From the NCBI GenBank assembly GCA_964614245.1, contig CAZTKU010000120.1, positions 1 through 9,237 on the forward strand: a DNA stretch of 9,237 nt. The letters run 5' to 3'. Both the position numbers and the translations under genes were made by a program. The notes beneath the pieces are model-generated. The model saw only the letters and a list, made by a program, of their open reading frames with translations. It made no database searches and was not told the origin of the DNA. The stretch is from VGWB01 sp964614245 (GTDB taxonomy: Bacteria; Bacteroidota; Ignavibacteria; UBA10030). Below are positions 1-6,941 of the stretch, piece by piece; within the stretch, counting starts at the first letter, position 1; every line of letters starts with the position of its first letter.

Positions 1-1683
1 GATGACCAGCTCATAAGCTCTTTGACCGATGTGAAACTTCTCGTCTTTGACGCTTGCGTGCTCTCGGATGACGGCTTCGCTTGCCAGATCATACTCAATC
101 TGTGCGGCTTCCAGCCTGTTGACGAAATCCTGAAAACGCTGGCCGATGGACCGAATATTCTCGTTCTCCCCCCGCGGCGAGTGATACATCCACGCCGTCG
201 TGGTCGGCTCGATCACAACGATGCGATTCTCCTGACCGCCGGAAGAGAGCGCCACCGAGAGCCGGCCGAAGTAGTCGGCGAGAAGTTTGTACGCCGACCA
301 CCACGGTTCGTGATAGGAAAATGAGAGAGGATGGTCACGTTTGCGCGCACCCTTGATCGTAACGTACGAGAGGTGCTGGTTCACAAAGTTGACACCAAGC
401 GCATACTCCCAATCGGCGATCCTCTTCTGGTCGAAAAACGACATCTCCCAGCCGCCGGCGCCGAACGTCTCGGACATTGTTCGCGCCTTCCCCAGCTGGT
501 TGGCCACGCTGCGGATCTCTTTCACACCCCTGGCGTTGCCAAACTGGGCGTGCGTGTCCATCTGGAACTCATTCATCAGGATGTCGATGCCGGGCATATG
601 AGCATAGGCCGCGAAGGCCATATTGTCCGGGTTGATCACCGGCCTGGGCCACTCGTGCTCCCAATAGTGGCCGGTGAAGACCAGGTTATTGTCCGTGCAG
701 TATTCGTAGTAGGGCTTCGCCCAGCCGTTGATAAAAAGCTCGAGGAGCGTCGCGTAGTAATTGTGCCGGACCCTCTGCCAGTCGCCCACATCGTCATAGA
801 GCGACGGCAGATGAAGCCTCAAATCGTATCCCCATTTTGCCTTGAATCGATCAAAGAGGGCGGGAGTATAGTTGACAACGACCATGTCCCTTCCGCCGGC
901 CGGACCGATCTCAGCCTCATCCTGGAAGACTCCCGGCACAACGTTTCCGAACTCATCACCGATGACTCGCTTGTAAGCATTGAGCGTGACGTCGAGAAAT
1001 TTCTCCGTGACATCGCGCCGCATGAGGTCGACATACGTGAAGCCACCGTACCAGGGATTCGGCTTCTGCTTGCTCAGAGTAAAAATATAGAACTCGCCGG
1101 GGCCGATCGTTTTCGTGCCAATTTGGGACGTGATTTCAGCAAATTCCGACGGCGTCTTTTCGAGGACAAGGAGCAGGTTGGGATCGAACTGCCTCGGCAG
1201 TTCGCTGACGCGGACCATTCTCAGTCCGGTCCGAACCGCGTCAGGCATTTGGGCAGGGACATGGCCTCCGGCAAAACCGGATGGATAAGAATTCTCATCA
1301 TAAATCCAGATCTTCATCCCTAGTCTCTTCCCGACGTCGACAGCGTAGCGCCAGAGCGACAGCCACTCGTCGGAAAGATACGGCGTGATCAAGCCGGGGC
1401 GAGGATGGATGAAGGTGCCGCCGAGGCCGTGTGCTTTGAAATCGGTGAGCTGCTCGGCGATCTGTTCTCGTGTGATTCGGTCGTTCCACACCCACAACGG
1501 AGCGCTGCGGAATTCGGAAGGCGGATTCTTAAAGGCTTCCAGCACCTCCGCGTACGAATCGAATGAATGCTCGGACGTCCTTTTCTGACCAAGCGCGGTG
1601 CTGCTCAGAATCAAGACAGGGACACACCAAAGCAGATAGACGGCAGTATTCCGCTTCCCACTCTTCCTCAGGCTGCCCTCCAT
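1..1683 (-). CDS. Secreted GH106-type alpha-L-rhamnosidase-like glycoside hydrolase, 3' end cut by the window
   Basis: Reading from the ATG at 1683 stays open for 561 codons to base 1, so the C-terminus is missing; family members usually reach about 900-1100 residues. An AAAGGTG ribosome site lies just upstream. Residues 1-33 form a signal peptide: Arg/Lys-rich start, hydrophobic stretch TAVYLLWCVPVLILSS, then ALG before QKR, so the mature protein probably begins with Gln and is exported. The catalytic barrel carries GH106-like blocks: NPPSEFRSAPLWVWND (about 52-67), GGTFIHPRPGLITPYLSDEW (about 88-107), IWIYDENSYPSGFAGG (about 126-141), an acidic QDEAEIGP (254-261) and SETFGAGGW (404-412), the last followed by a Lys-Asp-Trp-like stretch and GVNFVNQH. 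GH106 enzymes release alpha-L-rhamnose from plant or microbial glycans with calcium help. The family call rests on recalled motif patterns; exact substrate is unknown. It is the last gene of a carbohydrate locus, 388 bases after the GH76 gene. Confidence 0.8.
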   Translation of the reverse strand, partial: MEGSLRKSGKRNTAVYLLWCVPVLILSSTALGQKRTSEHSFDSYAEVLEAFKNPPSEFRSAPLWVWNDRITREQIAEQLTDFKAHGLGGTFIHPRPGLITPYLSDEWLSLWRYAVDVGKRLGMKIWIYDENSYPSGFAGGHVPAQMPDAVRTGLRMVRVSELPRQFDPNLLLVLEKTPSEFAEITSQIGTKTIGPGEFYIFTLSKQKPNPWYGGFTYVDLMRRDVTEKFLDVTLNAYKRVIGDEFGNVVPGVFQDEAEIGPAGGRDMVVVNYTPALFDRFKAKWGYDLRLHLPSLYDDVGDWQRVRHNYYATLLELFINGWAKPYYEYCTDNNLVFTGHYWEHEWPRPVINPDNMAFAAYAHMPGIDILMNEFQMDTHAQFGNARGVKEIRSVANQLGKARTMSETFGAGGWEMSFFDQKRIADWEYALGVNFVNQHLSYVTIKGARKRDHPLSFSYHEPWWSAYKLLADYFGRLSVALSSGGQENRIVVIEPTTTAWMYHSPRGENENIRSIGQRFQDFVNRLEAAQIEYDLASEAVIREHASVKDEKFHIGQRAYELVI

Positions 1684-1741
1684 AAAACACCTTTGACAAG
1701 ATTGGCGGGTGGACTTGCAGAGTTCACTTAAGGTTCGCATG

Positions 1742-1770
1742 AATATAATCGCTTCTTGGGCCAGAGTCCA
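1742..1770 (-). promoter_or_regulatory. Sigma-70-like promoter candidate for the GH106 gene
   Basis: Read on the minus strand, TGGACT (1770-1765) and TATATT (1747-1742) are separated by 17 bases. They match 4 of 6 and 5 of 6 positions of the TTGACA/TATAAT consensus. A start a few bases downstream would give a leader of roughly 50 bases before the ATG at 1683. It is a pattern match only, and lineages with a different housekeeping sigma factor would not read it this way. Confidence 0.4.
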
Positions 1771-1833
1771 TCTGCGTAGGTGCCGGACCGCCTCAAAGTG
1801 GCGTTAGCAGTTTCTGATTTCGAACAACTGAGA

Positions 1834-1870
1834 AAAATGCAACGCTCCCGCGGGAAGAACATCGCATTTT
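1834..1870 (-). terminator. Possible intrinsic terminator after the GH76 gene
   Basis: On the minus strand AAAATGC (1870-1864) pairs with GCATTTT (1840-1834). Between them lies the perfect palindrome TCCCGCGGGA (1855-1846), almost on the same centre. The right arm ends in five T residues followed by CTC. The shape is a hairpin with a T-tract, but the GC-rich part is short and the lower stem is AT-rich, so termination could be partial. It lies about 200 bases after the GH76 stop codon. Confidence 0.35.
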
Positions 1871-2071
1871 GGAGGGAGTCCCATTTGAGTTATTTTTGAG
1901 AAGACAAGAGGGGGCAAAGTGAAAACAAGTGCGTTCTTCAAATCGGGGATTTCCTGCCTGTGCCCACCTGAGTGGCTGGCCGCGAATTCTTCGGGCCACA
2001 GGAGTGCAGTCGAGTCTAGAGACTGGCTCTTTTGAACTGAGGCCAGAAGGCACCGAGGCACGAAAATCAGT

Positions 2072-3301
2072 TCACAGTCCTCGTCCGGGTCGCTTTGCGC
2101 TCTTCTCTGGAGAGGCACCTAATTTCTTGCTCAGAACATAGGTGAATACACCGAATGCGCGTACCGCTTGAGACTGGGCGTGTAGAGTCCCCACCTGATC
2201 GACGCCTAATCCGTCCTCGCCGCCGTGAGGGTTCCAGCCGTTTCGAATGCCGTCATCACCCAGCCGGTGCAGCGTCACGGAGGCCATTCCGTGATGGTTC
2301 GTCCAGACATGTTCTAGCATTTTCTCGACTTTGTCTGGAATTTCAGGAAGCTGTTCCGAAGCGACCAGATACGCATCGAGGATATAGTTGACGAAAGCCC
2401 CGTTCCCATCCATCCGGAGTTGATAGAAATCCTCGGGATCGACCCATCCGTTGGCGGGATCCATGATGTGCTTCGCTGTTGCGACAACGATCTGCTTGTA
2501 CTTCGCTTCGCCCGTCATCCGGAACATCGCCGCTCCGATAGAGCAATACTCCGCCCCTTCCCATGGAAGCTGCTTGCCATGCGCCGCGGGACCCGGTTTC
2601 CCTTCCCATCTACCCTTCCCCCGATAGAAGGTCTTCTCGATACCCGGACACTTCGAATCGCCGTTCCAGATGAGCAGCGCGTCCTTGTAGAACCGTCGAT
2701 CCCGTGTCGCTTCGAAAAGCCAGCAAGCGACGGACGCCATTTGATTCATGTTGCTGTTGGTAAAGATCATGTCGTTGACCTTCGCATTCGGTGGCCAGTT
2801 GTACCAGCTCCAGAATCCCTCATGGTTGGAAAGTCTGCCTTCGGCCCTCGCTTCGAGATAGCGTTGTTTGGCATCTTCAACCCAGATACTATTCTTCCTT
2901 CCAGTGAAGTGCCACCAATACATCTCTGCGAGGCAAATCCATGCGCGGTCATCTACCCAGGCGCCGTTGAACATCTTTCGAAGATCGTGGTCAACGGTGT
3001 ACAAACGGAGGAGGCTCGAGTCGTGAGTGGCAGCGAAGAGGTGCGCATCGCCGATCGCGCCATTCGCACCCTCCCACCCGGCGGTGTAGACACGATGAAA
3101 CAGCCCATCGATCGCATACGCACGCTTCACAATCTGATCGAATACTTCAGCCGGGCGTGATCTCTGCGGTGGCGCTAGAGCAGCGCGAGAAGATTGTTCC
3201 TCGAACTGGCACCAACCATCCTGACTGAAAATGCCGAGAAAGACAATCGAGGCCGTCAGAACTATGGTCGCTTTCAAGACTCTCACGAATTGCGATATCA
3301 T
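2072..3301 (-). CDS. Secreted GH76-type endo-alpha-1,6-mannanase-like enzyme
   Basis: This predicted exported (alpha/alpha)6-barrel hydrolase has 409 residues, as usual for GH76, whose members cut alpha-1,6-mannan backbones of fungal walls or bacterial mannans. Residues 1-31 are a signal peptide (MISQFVRVLKATIVLTASIV, then GWC before QFEEQ), leaving Gln first. The family hallmark, an Asp-Asp pair at 117-118 in GAWVDDRAWICLAEMYWW, is intact and followed by a TG-repeat helix (133-134). Downstream are GFWSWYNWPP, NSNMNQMASVACWLFEATRD and FYKDALLIWN, typical of GH76 helices, and a C-terminal QSQAVRAFG helix. I chose the ATG at 3301 because it gives a clean signal peptide and follows GUGAGGA with good spacing. 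A GTG start at 3385 would add 28 residues ahead of the signal peptide and looks wrong. The gene lies 91 bases after the MFS gene, probably on the same transcript. Other six-hairpin glycosidases (GH88/GH105) are less likely. Confidence 0.8.
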   Translation of the reverse strand: MISQFVRVLKATIVLTASIVFLGIFSQDGWCQFEEQSSRAALAPPQRSRPAEVFDQIVKRAYAIDGLFHRVYTAGWEGANGAIGDAHLFAATHDSSLLRLYTVDHDLRKMFNGAWVDDRAWICLAEMYWWHFTGRKNSIWVEDAKQRYLEARAEGRLSNHEGFWSWYNWPPNAKVNDMIFTNSNMNQMASVACWLFEATRDRRFYKDALLIWNGDSKCPGIEKTFYRGKGRWEGKPGPAAHGKQLPWEGAEYCSIGAAMFRMTGEAKYKQIVVATAKHIMDPANGWVDPEDFYQLRMDGNGAFVNYILDAYLVASEQLPEIPDKVEKMLEHVWTNHHGMASVTLHRLGDDGIRNGWNPHGGEDGLGVDQVGTLHAQSQAVRAFGVFTYVLSKKLGASPEKSAKRPGRGL

Positions 3302-3302
3302 T

Positions 3303-3386
3303 TCTTCCTCACTACGACTCCCTGTGAACTGGTGAGGAAAACGGGGCAAAGTCTCGGATATCGGGCTGAAAAGAAAACTCCTCACC
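3303..3386 (-). promoter_or_regulatory. Candidate RNA switch: competing helices over the GH76 ribosome-binding site
   Basis: In the mRNA sense three related segments occur in order: GGUGAGGA (3386-3379), UCCUCACC (3338-3331) and GUGAGGA (3312-3306), the last being the Shine-Dalgarno site of the GH76 gene. The middle segment can pair with the first (8 Watson-Crick pairs plus a G-U, 40-base loop). It can also pair with the third, where UUUUCCUCAC against GUGAGGAAGA gives 9 Watson-Crick pairs plus one G-U and a 19-base loop. The helices are mutually exclusive: one buries the ribosome site, the other frees it. No ligand-binding domain of a known riboswitch class is recognised. The pairing is seen directly; the regulatory role is inferred. 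Confidence 0.45.
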
Positions 3387-3392
3387 CATCTT

Positions 3393-4658
3393 CTACAGGA
3401 TTATTTTCCGTCCCTTTGTCTCCGGAAACGTCCAGATCCATATTCCCGTCAGGATTGCGAACAATGCAGCCAGCGAAATTCCGCCGCTGAGCCCGTAGCG
3501 TTCGGCAATCGCAGCGATGATTACCGGGGTGAAGAACTGCACTCCTCGCGCGAGATTAAACGCTGACCCCATCGCGGTGTTCCGAATATCGGTCGGGAAC
3601 AACTCCGAAAATAACGGACCGTAACCACTGAACATTCCTGTGCCGAATCCGACAAGGAACATGCAGCTCAGGATAAGGTAGGGATAGATGACGATCTCAT
3701 CCCACAGTAGAGTCATCACCAGCCCCACTGCCATGACCACCGAGTAGATCGAGTACGCGGGCCTCCTGCCGAGCTTGTCAGCCACAAAACCGAAGGTGAG
3801 GTACCCAAGGACTCCGCCTGCTTGAGTCACAAGCATCCACGCCGCGGATTTCACAAGAGAAAACTCCCGCTGCTGGTGCAGGTAACCGGGAAGCCAGGAA
3901 TAGGTGAACCAGTATGCCGACATGTCGAATACGGCAAGGACGAGCGATTGAAGAAAAAGCAGCCTGAATTGCTTGGAGAAAAGAAGCAGAAATTTCCCGA
4001 CTGCCTCTGTCGTTTGTCGCTGGACTCCACCTAATTCTCCAGCTGCCAGTTTCTTCCGTTCAAGCCACACGTCGGATTCCGGCAGTCTCTTCCTGATATA
4101 GACCACCAGCAGCGCCGGCAGAATCGACACGAAGAAGCATGCTTTCCACCCGATGATCGGCTCCACGAAACCGCCGACGATGGACGCCAGGACTATCCCA
4201 AAGGGAGCCCCCGTCTGCATCATCGCCCCGTACCGTCCGCGCACTCGCGGTGGAAACGTCTCGCCAACATAGGTCTGTCCGGTTGCCCACTCACCGCCGA
4301 CACCGAGGCCGGTAACGATACGAAAAACAATGAGCCATTCGATGTTCGGCGAGAATCCGCTGAGGAACGTGCCAACGCTGTAGGTCAGTATGGTCCATTG
4401 AAGCACGCTCCGACGACCATAGCGATCGGATAGGATTCCAAAAATGACGCCTCCGATGGCCGTCGCTGCCAATGAGGATCCAAGAACGTACGAGAGTTGA
4501 ACGTTGGAGAGGTGAAGCTCTTTCCCAATCGGAATGAGGAGGAAGGTGAAGAGGATGAGATCGTAGAAATCGAACACCCACCCTGCCCAGCTCATCAGCA
4601 GGATTTCAAAGTGCTTCCTCGTGGGCTTCTCATATTCGTTGAGCAAAGTCTGCTTCAT
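3393..4658 (-). CDS. MFS transporter, metabolite:proton symporter type (NanT/aromatic-acid-like)
   Basis: This 421-residue inner-membrane protein has the 12-helix layout of the major facilitator superfamily. Helix 1 contains WVFDFYDLILF with an acidic Asp at 30, as in sialic-acid and aromatic-acid symporters. Motif A appears twice, as GILSDRYGRR (74-83) and GFVADKLGRR (290-299). The helix-4 motif is RIVTGLGVGGEW (113-124), the central loop begins RLPESDVW (191-198), and the C-terminus has PETKGR (412-417) followed by only a few residues. It most resembles carriers that take up sugar acids, sialic acids or aromatic acids with protons; the real substrate cannot be read from sequence. An in-frame TAG two codons before the ATG fixes the start at 4658 or later. 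No good Shine-Dalgarno is visible, so translation may depend on coupling to the symporter gene, whose stop lies 50 bases upstream. GH76 follows on the same strand. Confidence 0.85.
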   Translation of the reverse strand: MKQTLLNEYEKPTRKHFEILLMSWAGWVFDFYDLILFTFLLIPIGKELHLSNVQLSYVLGSSLAATAIGGVIFGILSDRYGRRSVLQWTILTYSVGTFLSGFSPNIEWLIVFRIVTGLGVGGEWATGQTYVGETFPPRVRGRYGAMMQTGAPFGIVLASIVGGFVEPIIGWKACFFVSILPALLVVYIRKRLPESDVWLERKKLAAGELGGVQRQTTEAVGKFLLLFSKQFRLLFLQSLVLAVFDMSAYWFTYSWLPGYLHQQREFSLVKSAAWMLVTQAGGVLGYLTFGFVADKLGRRPAYSIYSVVMAVGLVMTLLWDEIVIYPYLILSCMFLVGFGTGMFSGYGPLFSELFPTDIRNTAMGSAFNLARGVQFFTPVIIAAIAERYGLSGGISLAALFAILTGIWIWTFPETKGRKIIL

Positions 4659-4708
4659 AGTCTATGCCCAAGCGCAACGTTGGGGAGCCATGGCTGTCGG
4701 AGAGAACA

Positions 4709-6535
4709 CTACGCCCGACGACCGCTTCTATTGGACCAAAGCCTGCTCATCACATAGAGGAGAACTGAACCGCTGACAATGAAAACTCCAAAGAGCATGA
4801 CCGCATAGTTCAATCGCCCATAGAGGTAATTGCCCACGGTAAACAAGGCTGACCAGATGACCGTGCAGCCGGCTACCCAGCCGAGCAGAGACATGGGGAT
4901 GTTCTCGTGCGTGGCCCTCGCCTCGTCTTCCGAGATGCCCGCTTCCTCACGAATGCGCCTCCAACCCGGACCGAACGGCCGAACCCTTTTGTAGAATTCG
5001 ATCAAGGTCTGCCGATCCGTCACTGGACCGACAAAAGCCGTCACCAGCCAGCAGAGCGAAGTGACGGCAATGGTGATGAGCAGGGCGATGTGCGTGCTCA
5101 TATGCACGCCGTTCTTGCTGAGGATCAACAATCCCGCGGAGACGATGAATGAGCTCACCATCGCGACCACCTCACACCAGGCATTGACTCGCCACCAGAA
5201 CCACCGAACAAGGTAGAGCAGGCCGGTTCCGGCGCCGACCTGGAGAATAACATCGAAGGCGTCCTTGGCAGTGTCCAGAACGAAGACAAGCCCTGACGCG
5301 CAGAAGAACAAGCCCACCGTGGCCATGCGCCCCGCGAGTACGTAGTGTTTCTCGCCGGCATCTTTGCGAATGAAGCGCCGATAGAAGTCGTGGACCAGAT
5401 AGGAAGCCCCCCAGTTGAGGTGAGTCAGGATCGTGGAGGAGTTCGCTGCGATCAGGCCACCCACCATCAGCCCGACAAAGCCCACCGGCAAGAACTTCAG
5501 CATAGCGGGAAAGGCAATGTCGTGTCCCAGCAGGTTCGGATCAAGGTTCGGGAACGCCTTCTGGATGTCGGAGAGCTGCGGGTAGATGATCAGCGAGCAG
5601 AGCCCCACCAGGATCCACGGCCATGGGCGCAGGACATAGTGGGCAAGGTTGAAGAATAACACTGCTCCGAGAGAATCCTTTTCCGACTTCGACGCCAGCA
5701 TGCGCTGAGCGATATAGCTGCCGCCCCCCGGCTCAGCTCCCGGATACCACACCGCCCACCATTGCACTGCAATGGGCATGACAAAGACAGCCACCGCCAT
5801 ATCCCAGTTGTTGGTGAAATCCGGCAGGATGTTCAGATAGTTCAGCCCGCCCGGCCCTTTCAACGAAGAGAGCTTCTCCACCATACCGCTCAGTCCACCG
5901 ACTTCAGGCAATTGAACCGCGAAGTATGCCGCGGCGATCACCGCCGTCATCTTGATGAAGAACTGGACCATGTCAATGACCAGCACACCCCACAAGCCGG
6001 AGTGGGTTGCAAATACGACGTTTAGCGCTCCGACACACAATAGAGTTTGCCACCGCTCGAAGCCAAACAGGATGCCGGCGATCTTGCATGCTGCCAGGTT
6101 GACCGTTGCCATGATCATGCAGTTGAACAGCAGACCGAGGTACACCGAGCGGAAGCCGCGCACAAAGCTTGCCGCCTTTCCCGAATAACGGATCTCGTAG
6201 AACTCCAGATCAGTCATCACTCCCGAGCGCCTCCAGAGCCGTGCGTAGAAAAACACGGTGGAGATTCCGGTGAGGACGAACGCCCACCACACCCAGTTCC
6301 CCGCCACGCCGTTGCGGCGCACGATGTCCGTCACAAGGTTCGGCGTATCGCTGCTGAACGTGGTCGCGACCATCGATAAGCCGGCCAGCCACCAGGGGAC
6401 AGATCGTCCGGAGACAAAGAACTCCGACGTATTCTTGCCAGCCCGCTTGCCAAAAAAAAGTGCAGGAAAAAAGCAGACGAATAATGTCCCTGCGACGATG
6501 ATCCAGTCAATGAGCTGAAGGTGCACGGTCCCCAT
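4709..6535 (-). CDS. Sodium:solute symporter (SSS/SLC5 family), likely sugar importer
   Basis: A 608-residue inner-membrane protein with the LeuT-type fold of sodium-coupled symporters. The family signature at the N-terminus is clear: SEFFVSGRSVPWWLAG (37-52), then TTFSSDTPNLVTD (58-70). Other landmarks are HSGLWGVLVIDMVQF (178-192) and the helix-8 segment LIAANSSTILTHLNWG (361-376), whose Ser/Thr residues contribute a sodium site in characterised members. The long C-terminal region with FYKRVRPFGPGW (514-525) and an extra membrane pair is common in large symporters beside polysaccharide genes. The ATG at 6535 touches AAAGG with no gap; a GTG at 6526, three codons in, has AAAGGA at ideal distance and may be the true start. 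It is the first gene of the probable symporter-MFS-GH76 transcript, and import of hydrolysis products is inferred from these neighbours. Confidence 0.87.
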   Translation of the reverse strand: MGTVHLQLIDWIIVAGTLFVCFFPALFFGKRAGKNTSEFFVSGRSVPWWLAGLSMVATTFSSDTPNLVTDIVRRNGVAGNWVWWAFVLTGISTVFFYARLWRRSGVMTDLEFYEIRYSGKAASFVRGFRSVYLGLLFNCMIMATVNLAACKIAGILFGFERWQTLLCVGALNVVFATHSGLWGVLVIDMVQFFIKMTAVIAAAYFAVQLPEVGGLSGMVEKLSSLKGPGGLNYLNILPDFTNNWDMAVAVFVMPIAVQWWAVWYPGAEPGGGSYIAQRMLASKSEKDSLGAVLFFNLAHYVLRPWPWILVGLCSLIIYPQLSDIQKAFPNLDPNLLGHDIAFPAMLKFLPVGFVGLMVGGLIAANSSTILTHLNWGASYLVHDFYRRFIRKDAGEKHYVLAGRMATVGLFFCASGLVFVLDTAKDAFDVILQVGAGTGLLYLVRWFWWRVNAWCEVVAMVSSFIVSAGLLILSKNGVHMSTHIALLITIAVTSLCWLVTAFVGPVTDRQTLIEFYKRVRPFGPGWRRIREEAGISEDEARATHENIPMSLLGWVAGCTVIWSALFTVGNYLYGRLNYAVMLFGVFIVSGSVLLYVMSRLWSNRSGRRA

Positions 6536-6941
6536 CCTTTCGCTACCTGGTAGGAGCTGCGTCGTTCAGTATGGTGTGAAGGTAGACGAGATTGTGCTCA
6601 AAGGCAACGTCAACGACCGCGAAAACTCCCCACCCCTCAAGCGGAGTCCAAAGAGGAAAGTCCCTTGCAGCTCGTCAGAGTCTTGTTCGACGCTTACCTT
6701 AGCGTTGCGAGACTTGACCCGACCCTTCGGAGCCAATCTTCCCGCGGCTGGCGGATCGGGCTTTTCACCAATGAGAATCTACTTTGGAAGTTACGGCGGG
6801 GATAAGTGAAAGGTACGGCGGGAACTTCGGTACACCTCGAGAGCTATTCTTCACCTCTACGGCAGGCGCACGAGGGCCGAAACATAACGCTCTCTGTCGT
6901 TCTCACCTTGGTTTCTGCGCGCAACGGACGAGTTCTCTGGA
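6536..6941. other. Gene-free stretch upstream of the symporter gene
   Basis: These 406 bases separate the desaturase stop from the symporter start and contain no convincing gene. They should hold the promoter of the symporter-MFS-GH76 transcript and any terminator of the desaturase. No strong -35/-10 pair is visible; TTGACG at 6613-6608 has no matching -10. A small hairpin, ACGCT (6690-6694) with AGCGT (6701-6705), lacks a T-tract and so is not a good terminator. Three copies of a TACGGCGGG-like word (6792-6866) are listed separately. Confidence 0.55.
6792..6866. repeat. Three spaced copies of a TACGGCGGG-like word
   Basis: TACGGCGGG occurs exactly at 6792-6800 and 6814-6822, and as TACGGCAGG at 6858-6866. 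The starts are 22 and 44 bases apart, multiples of about two helical turns, so all copies would face the same side of the DNA. The second copy also opens an imperfect 19-bp dyad (6814-6832, ending in CGGTA). Such arrays can be operator sites for a regulator of the downstream symporter operon, but three 9-mers can also arise by chance. Confidence 0.3.

Larger units (their letters stand above)
1684..2071. other. Gene-free stretch between the GH76 and GH106 genes
   Basis: These 388 bases hold no convincing gene. Minus-strand readings of 86 and 104 codons start inside or overlap the GH76 3' end and resemble no family. The stretch contains a possible terminator (1834-1870) and a promoter candidate (1742-1770), listed separately, which together suggest that the GH106 gene can be transcribed independently of the genes upstream. 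A weak CAGTC/GACTG inverted repeat at 2007-2025 is probably chance. Confidence 0.6.

Noticed and set aside
331..1323. A 330-codon open reading frame on the plus strand
   Set aside because: It lies entirely opposite the GH106 gene, whose minus-strand translation has clear family motifs throughout. The plus reading has no recognisable domain and is a shadow of codon bias.
1804..2118. A 104-codon minus-strand reading overlapping the GH76 end
   Set aside because: No domain, no signal sequence, overlaps the real gene in another frame, and contains the terminator-like hairpin.
2420..3160. A 246-codon open reading frame on the plus strand
   Set aside because: It is the complement of the GH76 coding sequence, has no family resemblance, and has no ribosome site of note.
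3302..3385. N-terminal extension of the GH76 protein from a GTG at 3385
   Set aside because: It would put 28 polar residues before an otherwise normal signal peptide. The ATG at 3301 has its own well-spaced ribosome site.
4662..4691. Nine-codon leader peptide (MAPQRCAWA) ending just before the MFS start
   Set aside because: No ribosome site precedes its ATG, which is part of the chance palindrome AGCCATGGCT (4686-4695). Nothing ties it to regulation.
6585..6613. Promoter for the symporter gene based on TTGACG
   Set aside because: No acceptable -10 hexamer lies 16-18 bases downstream, and a Bacteroidota-type TAnnTTTG match was also poor.
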